A stretch of DNA of 64,000 nt from Planctomycetota bacterium (GTDB taxonomy: Bacteria; Planctomycetota; UBA1135): assembly GCA_021776795.1 (NCBI GenBank), contig JAJFFC010000028.1:62001-126000 (forward strand), read 5' to 3'. Positions within the stretch are counted from its first letter, which is position 1; each line of letters begins with the position of its first letter. The notes beneath the pieces were generated by a model. That model saw only the letters and a program-made list of their open reading frames with translations, searched no databases and was not told where the DNA came from. Shown one piece after another: positions 25,254 through 33,507 of this stretch. Position numbers and translations under genes: made by a program.

Positions 25254-26231
25254 GCGCAGGTTGCGTTGGTCTTCGTCCTGCATTTTTGCTTCCAGGCGTT
25301 GACTGGTGTCGGACATGCCGAGCCGTGAAGCCACGGCATTGCCAAGCACTGGGCCAGCTCCATAACGCTGCATTCGAAAACGCAAACGCCCGAGGCGATC
25401 TTTGACATCCAGGCGCAGTTGGTGCAAACCACTGACTTCTAAACTTGGCTCGCCAGAGGGCTGGTAGCCACGTTTGCTCAGCATGTCGCCCGCTTTGGCT
25501 TCCACCTGACGAACATCCTCTGGGGCCATTTTGCCGCGCCAACGCTGGGCGGCCGAAACATCGGGCGCGGGATAGGAAGTGTCCTCGGGATAACTCAACA
25601 TGGCTGGGTCATAGTCAATGTCGAGGAGCGTGCACAGTTTGGTCAATTCGCGCTCTGGGTGCGTGACCAAATCTTCAAAGCGTACGCGGGCGAAACGATT
25701 GGCAGGCAAATCGCCAAGATAACGATCGACCTCTTGCTCAGCCTCTAACCAACGCTCGGTGGCATGCCATGCGGTGCCGGCCCAACCCATGTTGATGACC
25801 GACGGCGCGACATCACGTGGATCGCGCACGAGGTGGATGAAGCAGGCTTCCGGCCATAACAAACGTGCCAGGTCATACCGGAAGTGAATCGTGACGCCGA
25901 CATTGGGTTTGCCGCTGCCATCGCGCTGGCGCCAGTCCTCCAGGAACTGATTCACCTGCTCGCCATAGGTCAGATCTGGGTCCAGGCTGAGTCCGGAGTA
26001 CCGGAACTGCCGATCTTGCTCCAGCCTCGCCTTCAGGGTGCTGGCATCGGGCGAGCTGTTGTCCGGATTGGCGGCAAGCAGAGCAAAATTGAACTCGTGC
26101 AAGCAGGCAACCTTGGGATGGTGGTCCAGCATCAGGCGCAGCAGGGTGGAGCCCGAGCGTTGCGCGCCGACCAAGAAGTAAAGGCGCCTGCGCGCCTGCA
26201 CCCCTTCCGCTGACTTGGATTGATCCTCCAT
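25251..26231 (-). CDS. sulfotransferase family protein
   Basis: 326 residues from ATG 26231. The PAPS 5'-phosphosulfate loop is FLVGAQRSGSTLLRLML (near residue 18-34), the 3'-phosphate region is LVRDPRDVAPSVINMGW (near 145-160), and the spacing is that of Sulfotransfer_3-type enzymes. The frame is open to 26342, but that extension would cross the divergent EIIA gene start; TAGACT 7 bases before 26231 supports the shorter form. As first gene of the rhamnose/flippase/polymerase operon it probably sulfates the same polysaccharide as the enzyme at 17075, at a different position. Confidence 0.88.
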   Translation of the reverse strand: MEDQSKSAEGVQARRRLYFLVGAQRSGSTLLRLMLDHHPKVACLHEFNFALLAANPDNSSPDASTLKARLEQDRQFRYSGLSLDPDLTYGEQVNQFLEDWRQRDGSGKPNVGVTIHFRYDLARLLWPEACFIHLVRDPRDVAPSVINMGWAGTAWHATERWLEAEQEVDRYLGDLPANRFARVRFEDLVTHPERELTKLCTLLDIDYDPAMLSYPEDTSYPAPDVSAAQRWRGKMAPEDVRQVEAKAGDMLSKRGYQPSGEPSLEVSGLHQLRLDVKDRLGRLRFRMQRYGAGPVLGNAVASRLGMSDTSQRLEAKMQDEDQRNLR

Positions 26232-26238
26232 GTCGCTA

Positions 26239-26244
26239 AGTCTA
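26239..26244 (-). promoter_or_regulatory. TAGACT promoter element for the rhamnose/export operon
   Basis: TAGACT ends 7 bases before ATG 26231, implying a leaderless transcript for the minus polysaccharide operon. Confidence 0.5.
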
Positions 26245-26306
26245 CGCGCCGAATGAGGGCGCGTCTGCCGCTTTTCGGGAAGCTGCCGGGAGGGCTTGCC
26301 GATTGC

Positions 26307-26312
26307 TAGAAT
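26307..26312 (+). promoter_or_regulatory. TAGAAT promoter element for the HTH-EIIA gene
   Basis: TAGAAT is 9 bases before ATG 26322, back to back with the divergent TAGACT (63 bases apart). Confidence 0.6.
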
Positions 26313-26321
26313 TGACGGCTT

Positions 26322-27014
26322 ATGGCCCTCGATTTGCAGCAAGCAGCGGAAATGCTCGGCGTTTCACCCGCCACGGTGCGCCGTTGGGCGCGGCAGGGGC
26401 GATTGGGCATGCTGCGGCCGAGTGGCGAATTCCGCTTTGAGCCAGGCGAATTGCAGCGCTGGGCGAGAAATCAGGGACTGCACCTGCGCCAAGCACGGGT
26501 GGGTGCTCCGGCTGAAGCAACCACAGCTGTTGGCGACGATGGCCACGGCCCCTTGGGCGCCGCCCTGGGCCGCGGCGCGGTGCTGCATCAGGTTCCGGGC
26601 GTGTCCCCAGACGAGGTCCTGTCTAACCTGGTTGAGCTGGCGCCACTCGAAGAGGCGGTCGACCGCCTCGGATTATTGTCGCAACTGCAGGCCAGAGAAC
26701 ACATGGCCTCCACTGCGCTTGGACATGGAGTGGCTTTGCCGCACCCGCGCGTGCCTTCTACAGCCTTTGTGCATGAGCCCATGTTGGTCGTCGGCATGCT
26801 CGAAAACCCCGTGGCCTGGCGCGCTCTCGACGGTGAGCCAGTCCATGCGGTGTTGCTACTGTTGAATCCAAGTCCGCAGGAGCACTTGGCAATTTTGTCA
26901 CGAGTGGCCTATCTGTTGCGTCAGGATTCCTTCCAAAAAGCCATGCAGAAAGCCGCCGAGGCAGATGTCTTGCGCGAGTTAGTCGATCGCTTAGAGCAGG
27001 GCATTCCCTCATGA
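26322..27014 (+). CDS. excisionase-type HTH domain fused to a PTS EIIA (fructose/Ntr) domain
   Basis: 230 residues. Residues 2-50 are a MerR/excisionase winged helix (AAEMLGVSPATVRRWARQGR, then a wing with GEFRFEPGELQRW). Residues 90-225 are a type-2 EIIA domain with the phosphorylatable His at residue 141 in GHGVALPHPRV. The architecture suggests a regulator or adaptor whose activity follows PTS phosphorylation; no EI, HPr or sugar permease is nearby, so the phosphodonor is unknown. The stop overlaps the CLC channel start (ATGA), so EIIA output may be tied to ion or pH homeostasis; that link is inference. Confidence 0.85.
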   Translation: MALDLQQAAEMLGVSPATVRRWARQGRLGMLRPSGEFRFEPGELQRWARNQGLHLRQARVGAPAEATTAVGDDGHGPLGAALGRGAVLHQVPGVSPDEVLSNLVELAPLEEAVDRLGLLSQLQAREHMASTALGHGVALPHPRVPSTAFVHEPMLVVGMLENPVAWRALDGEPVHAVLLLLNPSPQEHLAILSRVAYLLRQDSFQKAMQKAAEADVLRELVDRLEQGIPS

Positions 27015-28747
27015 ACAAAGAGAGTGTATTCCGCACCCGCGGCGCTCGCCGCGAACCTTGGCAACTTGCCATGGCTGCCGTCGTCGTCGGTCTTGCTGCT
27101 GCTGCCGTCGCGGTGGTATTGCGCAGCGGCGTGCATTGGTTGTTCGAAGCTTTGGAGCCCTTGCGCGAGCATTGGTGGGGCATGATTGCCGCGCCTGCGA
27201 TCGGCGCCCTGTTGGGCGTGGCGATTATCCGTGTGCTCTTCCGCGAACCCGGCGGTCATGGAGTGCCAGCTGTTTTGGAAGCGGTCACGCGCCGCGGTGG
27301 TCACATGCGCCCACGCTCCATCGTGAGTCGACTTCTTGGCAGCTTGGTCAATGTGGCGTCTGGTGGTTCGGCCGGCTTGGAAGGCCCGATTGTCTATAGC
27401 GCCGCTGCGGTTGGCAGCACTTTAGCTGGAGGCATGCGCATGGCGGAGCGTCAGCGCGTGTTGCTTTTGGCTTGTGGTGTCGCCGGCGGCATTGGCGCCA
27501 TCTTTAATGCCCCCTTGACCGGCATGATTTTCACCATGGAAGTGGTGCTTGCCGAATGGACTCTTGGTGCCTTGCTGCCCATCGCGATTGCGGCCACGGT
27601 GGCGACCGAAGCCGGGCGCATGGTGCTGGGCGAACAGGGGGCATTTGTGACTGCCGAGAGCTTTACCTGGAATGCGCATGACCTTGCCGCCAGTGGGTTC
27701 TTGGGCGCAGCTACCGGGTTGGTTTCGGTGGCTTTGGTGGCGAGCATATTCCGCATGGAGCGGTTCACCCGGAGCCTCAAGCGCGGCTTCTTCACGGGGC
27801 GCCTTGGATTGGTAGCCGGCCTTGCCGGTATGGGTGTAGGAATCATTGGCTTGTGGATGCCGGAAGCGATTGGCGAAGGGTATGAAACCGTCAATGCTGC
27901 TCTCACCGGTGATCTTCCGTTGGGTCCTTGGCTGCTGCTATTGGTGGGGGCCAAGCTGCTCACCACCACCCTGACCTTGGGTAGCAATGCGCCAGGCGGC
28001 ATCTTCGCGCCATCGTTGGTCCTGGGCTCGTCCTTGGGATATGGCTTTGGCACGTTGTTGTCCTACGCCTTCCCCAGCTTGGGCTTTGCGCCGCCAGCCT
28101 TCTTCGCCCTCGCCGCGATGGCCGGTTTGGTTTCGGGTTCCATGCAGGCGCCCTTTACCGGCATCATCTTGGCTTTGGAAACCACTGGCGGCTGGGACGG
28201 CACCCTGCCCCTGATTTTGGTGGCGGTGTTGTCGGTCTTGGTGTCGCGAACCTTCCTTCGCCACTCCTTCTATACCTGGGAGTTGGCCGAACGAGGCGAA
28301 CTCATGCGCCCCGGTTCCGATCGCCGCATCCTCGCCGAAATGCGTGCAGGAGAAATCTTGGATCAAGAAGCCATTTCGATTGAAAGTGGCCGCACTTTAG
28401 ATGACCTCGCGCAACTCCTGCCGCGCACCAAGCGCAACCACTTTGCCGTGGTCGATGTCGAGGGCAAACTTCTTGGCATGCTTGATCTGACAAGTTTGCG
28501 TGGGGTCATCTTCGACGAAACCGTCCGTCGGGTCACGCCGGTTGACACGGTCATGGATGCAGCGGTGGCGCATATCGATGACCAGGCGAGTTTGCTCCAG
28601 GCCATGGATACCTTTGAGAGTTCCGGTGCTTGGGTGCTGCCGGTGGTTGACGAACACGACCGATATCTTGGCACGCTGTCGAAATCGACCCTGTTTGACC
28701 GCTATCGCACCGAGCTCATCGTGCAGACCGCGGACCACCAGGAATAA
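27011..28747 (+). CDS. CLC-family chloride channel/transporter with C-terminal CBS pair
   Basis: 578 residues. The CLC core (about 20-425) shows GGHGVPAVLE, GSAGLEGPIV with the gating Glu (equivalent of E148 in E. coli ClcA), and GGIFAPSLVLGS. In the segment aligned with ClcA IIEEM the sequence is TMEVV, so the proton-relay Glu (E203) is replaced by Val, favouring channel or uncoupled behaviour. Residues 435-575 form two CBS domains, which often bind adenine nucleotides. It is translationally coupled to the HTH-EIIA gene. Confidence 0.92.
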   Translation: MNKESVFRTRGARREPWQLAMAAVVVGLAAAAVAVVLRSGVHWLFEALEPLREHWWGMIAAPAIGALLGVAIIRVLFREPGGHGVPAVLEAVTRRGGHMRPRSIVSRLLGSLVNVASGGSAGLEGPIVYSAAAVGSTLAGGMRMAERQRVLLLACGVAGGIGAIFNAPLTGMIFTMEVVLAEWTLGALLPIAIAATVATEAGRMVLGEQGAFVTAESFTWNAHDLAASGFLGAATGLVSVALVASIFRMERFTRSLKRGFFTGRLGLVAGLAGMGVGIIGLWMPEAIGEGYETVNAALTGDLPLGPWLLLLVGAKLLTTTLTLGSNAPGGIFAPSLVLGSSLGYGFGTLLSYAFPSLGFAPPAFFALAAMAGLVSGSMQAPFTGIILALETTGGWDGTLPLILVAVLSVLVSRTFLRHSFYTWELAERGELMRPGSDRRILAEMRAGEILDQEAISIESGRTLDDLAQLLPRTKRNHFAVVDVEGKLLGMLDLTSLRGVIFDETVRRVTPVDTVMDAAVAHIDDQASLLQAMDTFESSGAWVLPVVDEHDRYLGTLSKSTLFDRYRTELIVQTADHQE

Positions 28748-28789
28748 TTTTCCCGAATTTCCTGCATGGTGGCGGGGCCGAGGCGCATT

Positions 28790-28804
28790 GATCTTGCGAA
28801 GATC
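28790..28804. repeat. inverted repeat GATCTT-gcg-AAGATC abutting the sigma-fusion start
   Basis: Perfect 6-base arms with a 3-base spacer end directly before the ATG at 28805. It could be a DNA operator for autoregulation or an mRNA hairpin controlling initiation. No clear -10 is seen between it and the clc stop except TAATTT at 28746-28751. Confidence 0.5.
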
Positions 28805-31800
28805 ATGACGATGTCGCCCAACACCCCTGACCTCGACGCCCTCCTGGCCCATTCGGGCTGGGTGCGCGCCTTGGCTCAGAATCTGGTTTCCGACCCAGCC
28901 ACAGCCGACGACGTGGCGCAGCAAGCCTGGCAGACCGCCCTGGAGCGGCCACCTCGCCATGGCAGCAATCTGCGCTCGTGGTGGAGCTCGGTGGTGCGGT
29001 CGAGTGCTGGCAAAGGGTGGCGCGAACAGGCTGCACGTCAGCGCCTGGAGCGGAAGTTGGCTACGCGAGAACCTTCGCGCGCCACCGATCGCCCCGAGGA
29101 ACTGGCCGAACGCCTCGACACTTTCCAACGCCTTGCGAGTGCAGTGGCGCAGTTGCCCGAACCCTATGGCTCGGCGATTTATCTGCGCTTCTTTGAAGAG
29201 TTGTCGGTCAAAGAAGTGGCCAAACGTCAGGGCTTGCCCTTGGCCACGGCCCAAAGCCATATCACCCGAGGTCTGGAGCGCCTGCGCGGAGCTTTGCAAA
29301 AAGACCTGGGTGAGGAATGGCGTCATCGTTGTTTGCTCTTCGCTGTCCCCATGCAAGCGGCACCGTGGCTTTCGCTCGGTCCGCTGACCATTCTTGCCAT
29401 GAACACGAAGACTTTGCTTTCTCTTGCAGCCGGCCTGTTGGCTTTGCTGACTCTGTTCTTGTGGAATCCTTGGGCGGCCGAGGACCTGTCACAGAACCAG
29501 GACCCCATCGCCGCGGGCACCTACGAGGGGGAGGGGAAGCCTTCCCATTTTGCTTCGCCCAGTGCCGCCGCAATGGGCGCTAGTGAAATGCTGCGCGAAG
29601 ACATGCCGGTCATTCCTGCGGCAACCGTCGAAGGCAAAGTGGCCGTGCGCATTCGCGATGCCGTCACCCTGGAAGCGGTCCCCAATGCAGTGGTGCATTA
29701 CTTGCCGTACTCGACTTGGAAGGAGCCAGAAGTCGAGCGCATCATGCGCGAAGAAAAGCCGGGTCCTTATGAGCGGATTACCCGCTTCGGCGAACGCTTC
29801 CAGGCCGATGATTCTGGAGTGCTGCAGTTGCCCGCTCCTGATCAGCGCTTCAGCATTGTGGCGGAAGATGGCAAGACGTTTGGCTACCGCTGGTTCTTCG
29901 ATCCTGCAGAGGTGAGCCAAGGCTTTGAAATCTTGCTTTACCCTGAGATTCAAGTGACGGTTGAAGTGCGCGATGAGCGCGGTAATCCGGTGGAAGGTGC
30001 TGCCGTTGGCTTCAACCACGCATCCTTTGCCTACACCAACTCGCCCTCGCTGCAAGTCGCGACCGATGCCGACGGCAATGCCACATTTGCCCATTTGGAG
30101 TTAGAGACTTCCGATCATCCGGAACGTCCTGGTTCTTTTGCCTTGCTTGTACCCAGCGCTCCCGCGCAACGATTTGAAGTAGCTGCAGCCGATTTGCCTA
30201 ATGCCCATTTGGAGTTTGTCATGCCGCAAACGGGAACCGTGAACATCGAAGCGGTCGACGGCAGCGGCTTCCCTTTGGACAACGGCACGCCTGTGGTGCT
30301 GCAGCTGGCCGATCAAATCGCGCGCACGGTGGCCAATGGAGGTGCTCAAGAAGCACGCAACCGCTTCAGCATGAAACTGAGTGAATCCATGCAAATTGCC
30401 TACGTGCGCGAGGGCATCGCCACCTTTACCCAGGTTGGCATCGGCACTGAATTGGCAGCCGCCTCATATGACGACGAAGCGAACGGCTATGCCGTCAATA
30501 TCGTCAACGGACCCGGCCACGCTGGTGATGTCGTCCAAGCCACCCTTGCTCTCTCCAAGGCGCCAGGTGAACTCCGCTTCCGTCTCATCAACGCCGACGG
30601 TGAGCAGATTGCCTTGCCTGACGGACATTCCATGATTCTCTCTGGGGTGGATGAAGTCGGAAGTCGTTTTGGCCATGGTGATTCGCCTTTGCGAGAACGC
30701 GATGGTTCTTATCGATTGCCCTTGACCCATCAGGAATTGAAAGCCAAGGAGCTATGGCTTGCCACGAGCCCTCCATGGCAGAATTCGGGCGCCACTCTCC
30801 GCTTTGGCATCCTGCGCCTAGATGTCACTCTAATCAAGCAAGCTGGACAAGTTTATGAAGTGCCTTTCGCCACGGACCACTTGCTCAACGCCAAGGTGGT
30901 CAATGCAGACGGAGTCACCCAGAAAAACGCCCTGATCAATTGGGAGATTCTCCCTTTAGAGCTGGGCCAAAAGGAGGGAGCTCCGTTGCTTGGCTCAACG
31001 CAGCTTTCCGAACGCTGGAAAAACATTCGGAGTGATGACCAAGGAAAGGTCGATGTATGGGGACCTACTGTTCCAGAAGGATGCCAGTATCGAATTCAGC
31101 AGGGTGGAGAAGGCTTGCGGTATCACATCATGGAGTCGGACATCCCCTTTGAAGTTGGGGCTAATCTGCAGTACTTAGTCCTTGCCGCAACGCAACCTTT
31201 AGACGGTGTGGTTGTGGTTGATCAGCCCAGCATGCTTGCCCATTTGCAGGCTTACTACGGAATCGGGGTCCCCGGACAACCTGGATTTGCCCTAGTGCCC
31301 TTGGAACTCGAACTTCCCAATGGCCGGTTTTCAGTGCTTCCGGAGGCACTTGGCTCCGGACCTGTGGCGGTGGTGGTCCGCTCTCGGTACACCGAAGAGG
31401 TTTTGTATCAGTTACCTGATGTTGCCAGTGCTGCCCAAGAAGTAGACGGCAAGCAGCAGCTACCGGACATTGATCTGCGAGGGAAACTCTTTATTCATCA
31501 AGTCAAGGCGACTTCGTCTCAGGGTGAGGAGCTTGATCACCTGCGCATCCAGCCATTCAGCTTTTGGATGATGAATGATTTCCCGCCGAACGGCATGATT
31601 CTTTCCAAGGAGCCAGTGGTTCAGGTGGAACTCAGGGCGCAGGGTTACCTGACCAAAGAGGTTTTCTTGAATGGGGAAACCTCGGTAGTGTTAGAAGAAT
31701 CACCGCAGATGACGATTCGCTCCTCGGTGGATTTACCTCAGCACCCGCAAGTGAATTGGACCCTGCACATTCTTCCGACTGCCAATGAAACCTCCATCCT

Positions 31801-32080
31801 GATGGGTGGATTTGGGCAGGCGCTGGATTTCCAGAACGGTTCTGCCTCTTTTGATTTGGCCAGGGAAGGGAATTGGGCGATTGGCCTCCAGGCCACGGTC
31901 CCTGGGTTGCAGGAGGTGAATACTTTTGCCGGCGCTTATCTTTTTCCGAGTGGATCTCCTTTCGAAATCATCCAGCTAGGGGACCAGCCCAACTATGTCC
32001 AGGTTCTGCATTTTCAACCCGACGCCCTACAAGCGGCGCTCGACGAAGCTTTAGCGGAAGCCGGCTTGAGCGAAGACTAG
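28805..32080 (+). CDS. ECF sigma-70 factor fused to a transmembrane segment and a large extracytoplasmic repeat region
   Basis: 1091 residues in one uninterrupted frame. Residues 8-75 resemble sigma region 2 (HSGWVRALAQNLV, ADDVAQQAWQ, LRSWWSSVVRSSA). Residues 107-165 are region 4 (LPEPYGSAIYLRFFEELSV, then EVAKRQGLPLATAQSHITRG). A hydrophobic segment follows, from about 175, with the clear helix TLLSLAAGLLALLTLFLW at 203-220. The remaining ~870 residues are beta-rich carboxypeptidase-regulatory/Ig-like units (for example VTVEVRDERGNPVEGAAVGF). This predicts a membrane-tethered sigma factor with an external sensor or structural domain. Residues 199 onward mimic the N-terminus of the stand-alone repeat protein at 3343-6357. 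Start 28766 is also possible. Confidence 0.82.
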   Translation: MTMSPNTPDLDALLAHSGWVRALAQNLVSDPATADDVAQQAWQTALERPPRHGSNLRSWWSSVVRSSAGKGWREQAARQRLERKLATREPSRATDRPEELAERLDTFQRLASAVAQLPEPYGSAIYLRFFEELSVKEVAKRQGLPLATAQSHITRGLERLRGALQKDLGEEWRHRCLLFAVPMQAAPWLSLGPLTILAMNTKTLLSLAAGLLALLTLFLWNPWAAEDLSQNQDPIAAGTYEGEGKPSHFASPSAAAMGASEMLREDMPVIPAATVEGKVAVRIRDAVTLEAVPNAVVHYLPYSTWKEPEVERIMREEKPGPYERITRFGERFQADDSGVLQLPAPDQRFSIVAEDGKTFGYRWFFDPAEVSQGFEILLYPEIQVTVEVRDERGNPVEGAAVGFNHASFAYTNSPSLQVATDADGNATFAHLELETSDHPERPGSFALLVPSAPAQRFEVAAADLPNAHLEFVMPQTGTVNIEAVDGSGFPLDNGTPVVLQLADQIARTVANGGAQEARNRFSMKLSESMQIAYVREGIATFTQVGIGTELAAASYDDEANGYAVNIVNGPGHAGDVVQATLALSKAPGELRFRLINADGEQIALPDGHSMILSGVDEVGSRFGHGDSPLRERDGSYRLPLTHQELKAKELWLATSPPWQNSGATLRFGILRLDVTLIKQAGQVYEVPFATDHLLNAKVVNADGVTQKNALINWEILPLELGQKEGAPLLGSTQLSERWKNIRSDDQGKVDVWGPTVPEGCQYRIQQGGEGLRYHIMESDIPFEVGANLQYLVLAATQPLDGVVVVDQPSMLAHLQAYYGIGVPGQPGFALVPLELELPNGRFSVLPEALGSGPVAVVVRSRYTEEVLYQLPDVASAAQEVDGKQQLPDIDLRGKLFIHQVKATSSQGEELDHLRIQPFSFWMMNDFPPNGMILSKEPVVQVELRAQGYLTKEVFLNGETSVVLEESPQMTIRSSVDLPQHPQVNWTLHILPTANETSILMGGFGQALDFQNGSASFDLAREGNWAIGLQATVPGLQEVNTFAGAYLFPSGSPFEIIQLGDQPNYVQVLHFQPDALQAALDEALAEAGLSED

Positions 32081-33507
32081 GCGAGAAGCTCGTGTTGCAG
32101 CAGGGCCGCTAAGTCCTTCCCGTACTGCGCAATCGATTCGGGCTTGGCGGCTTGTTGGCCTTCGCGCTGGCAGTGCGCCAATATGGCGTCGGCGCGGTCT
32201 CGGGTGGCTTGCGACAGAGCGTGAGCGCGTTGGTCGTGGACGTCGGCCAAGTGCAAAGGTCCTTGCTTGGCGTGAGCGCGGCCGCGAATCGCGGCGAAGT
32301 GAATCAAGGCGCGGTCGAGCAGAATCCAGGCGAAGCTTTCGTTGCGGATCGGTCCGAAGGCTTGCACGAAGCCATGTTCCCCGGGCAACAACTCGGCCAA
32401 TCTCGTGTGCTTCGGGCTCCAACCTTTGGCTACGGAATTGCTGCCAAACCACGCGCCAGCCGCCCCCAAGGTTGCGCCCAGAGCCACGCCAGCGCCCAAG
32501 CTGAGGCCGCCAGTGAATAGGTCAATCACGCCACCGGTGGCACCGCCAGCAGCTGCCGCGCGTGCAGTCAGTTGCTTCTTGCTCAGGCCAAGCAGCTTCC
32601 AAGCGCGGGTATCAAAAAGGTCTTCGGGAGTGAGATCTACCGGGGAGTCGTCGCGCTCGAGGGCCGCGAAACCAAACAGTTGTTCCACCTGCCGACGCGT
32701 GCCTTCTTCGAGCTTGCGCAGGTGCTTTTCATAACGCTGGCGCAGTTTTTCGAGATCCTTGGCACCGGTTTGGTGCGACGACACCGCCATGCGTTCGACG
32801 TGGCTCCAAGCCTCGGCGGTGAATTGCCCTACGACAGCTAGGGCCTCTTGCTCTCGATGGCGCCAATGCGTTTCCATTTGCGCGGCCGCATGCTCCAGCG
32901 AGGAAGTCCACTCAGCATCTAAGGCCGCGAAGGTGCGCACCAACTGCAAGCGGTCTTGGGCGCTGGCCGTATGCGTGTTGAAGCTTCGCACTGCGCTGAA
33001 AAACTGTTGCAGAATCACCTGCCAATCTGAGGAGTGGTCGCCGTCGCCAATGCGATTCATCAGCGCCAAACCCGGCAAGCCGGTCCAGCGCAAAATTTCC
33101 ATTTCGGCCTCATGGCTATCGCGATAGGGGCGCGAAGCGTCGACCACATAAAGCAAGGCAATCGGGCCCTCGGCGAGCATCGGTTGCAACAGCGCGACTT
33201 CATCTAGGAAGCGGCTTTGTCCACTGAATTCGTTGACAAACTCCTGCAACGCCGGGCGACGTTCCGCAGCAGAGTCGGCACGCTGATTCAGCCAATCCAA
33301 GGCCGCCGCAGCTTCTTGAAATCCGGGGGTATCCACCAGCCGAAACACCACTTCGCCATCGAGGCGAAAGTCGTATTGCTGCGCCTTGGTTGTGGTGCCG
33401 GGGACCAGGTCGATGGGAATCGAGGGGTCTTCGAGCAAGGTGGCAACAAGCGAAGACTTGCCCTTGTTGACATGCCCGACCACGACGAAGGTGGGAGTGG
33501 GGCTCAC
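32077..33507 (-). CDS. GTPase with DUF3482-type domain
   Basis: 476 residues. Era/TrmE-like G domain: P-loop GHVNKGKSSL (residues 11-20), switch/G2 region PGTTTKAQQYDF, G3 DTPGFQ near residue 60, and a degenerate G4 (NRIG instead of NKxD). The middle is helical, and a Gly/Ala-rich hydrophobic stretch around residues 320-355 (GGVIDLFTGGLSLGAGVALG) could insert in a membrane. GTPase/DUF3482 proteins are usually encoded next to DUF2868 membrane proteins, as here; the function of the pair is unknown. The start is GTG, overlapping the DUF2868 stop as GTGA. Its stop overlaps the convergent sigma-fusion stop by 4 bases. Confidence 0.85.
   Translation of the reverse strand: MSPTPTFVVVGHVNKGKSSLVATLLEDPSIPIDLVPGTTTKAQQYDFRLDGEVVFRLVDTPGFQEAAAALDWLNQRADSAAERRPALQEFVNEFSGQSRFLDEVALLQPMLAEGPIALLYVVDASRPYRDSHEAEMEILRWTGLPGLALMNRIGDGDHSSDWQVILQQFFSAVRSFNTHTASAQDRLQLVRTFAALDAEWTSSLEHAAAQMETHWRHREQEALAVVGQFTAEAWSHVERMAVSSHQTGAKDLEKLRQRYEKHLRKLEEGTRRQVEQLFGFAALERDDSPVDLTPEDLFDTRAWKLLGLSKKQLTARAAAAGGATGGVIDLFTGGLSLGAGVALGATLGAAGAWFGSNSVAKGWSPKHTRLAELLPGEHGFVQAFGPIRNESFAWILLDRALIHFAAIRGRAHAKQGPLHLADVHDQRAHALSQATRDRADAILAHCQREGQQAAKPESIAQYGKDLAALLQHELLA

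Noticed and set aside
28397..29356. 319-residue minus-strand frame across the clc/sigma-fusion junction
   Set aside because: It lies opposite two well-supported genes, has His/Arg-rich composition and resembles no family.
28805..32080. Sigma and repeat regions as two separate genes or a frameshift artefact
   Set aside because: The frame is continuous with no stop, and the junction has normal coding character. The two-gene idea survives only as a possible internal start (see findings).
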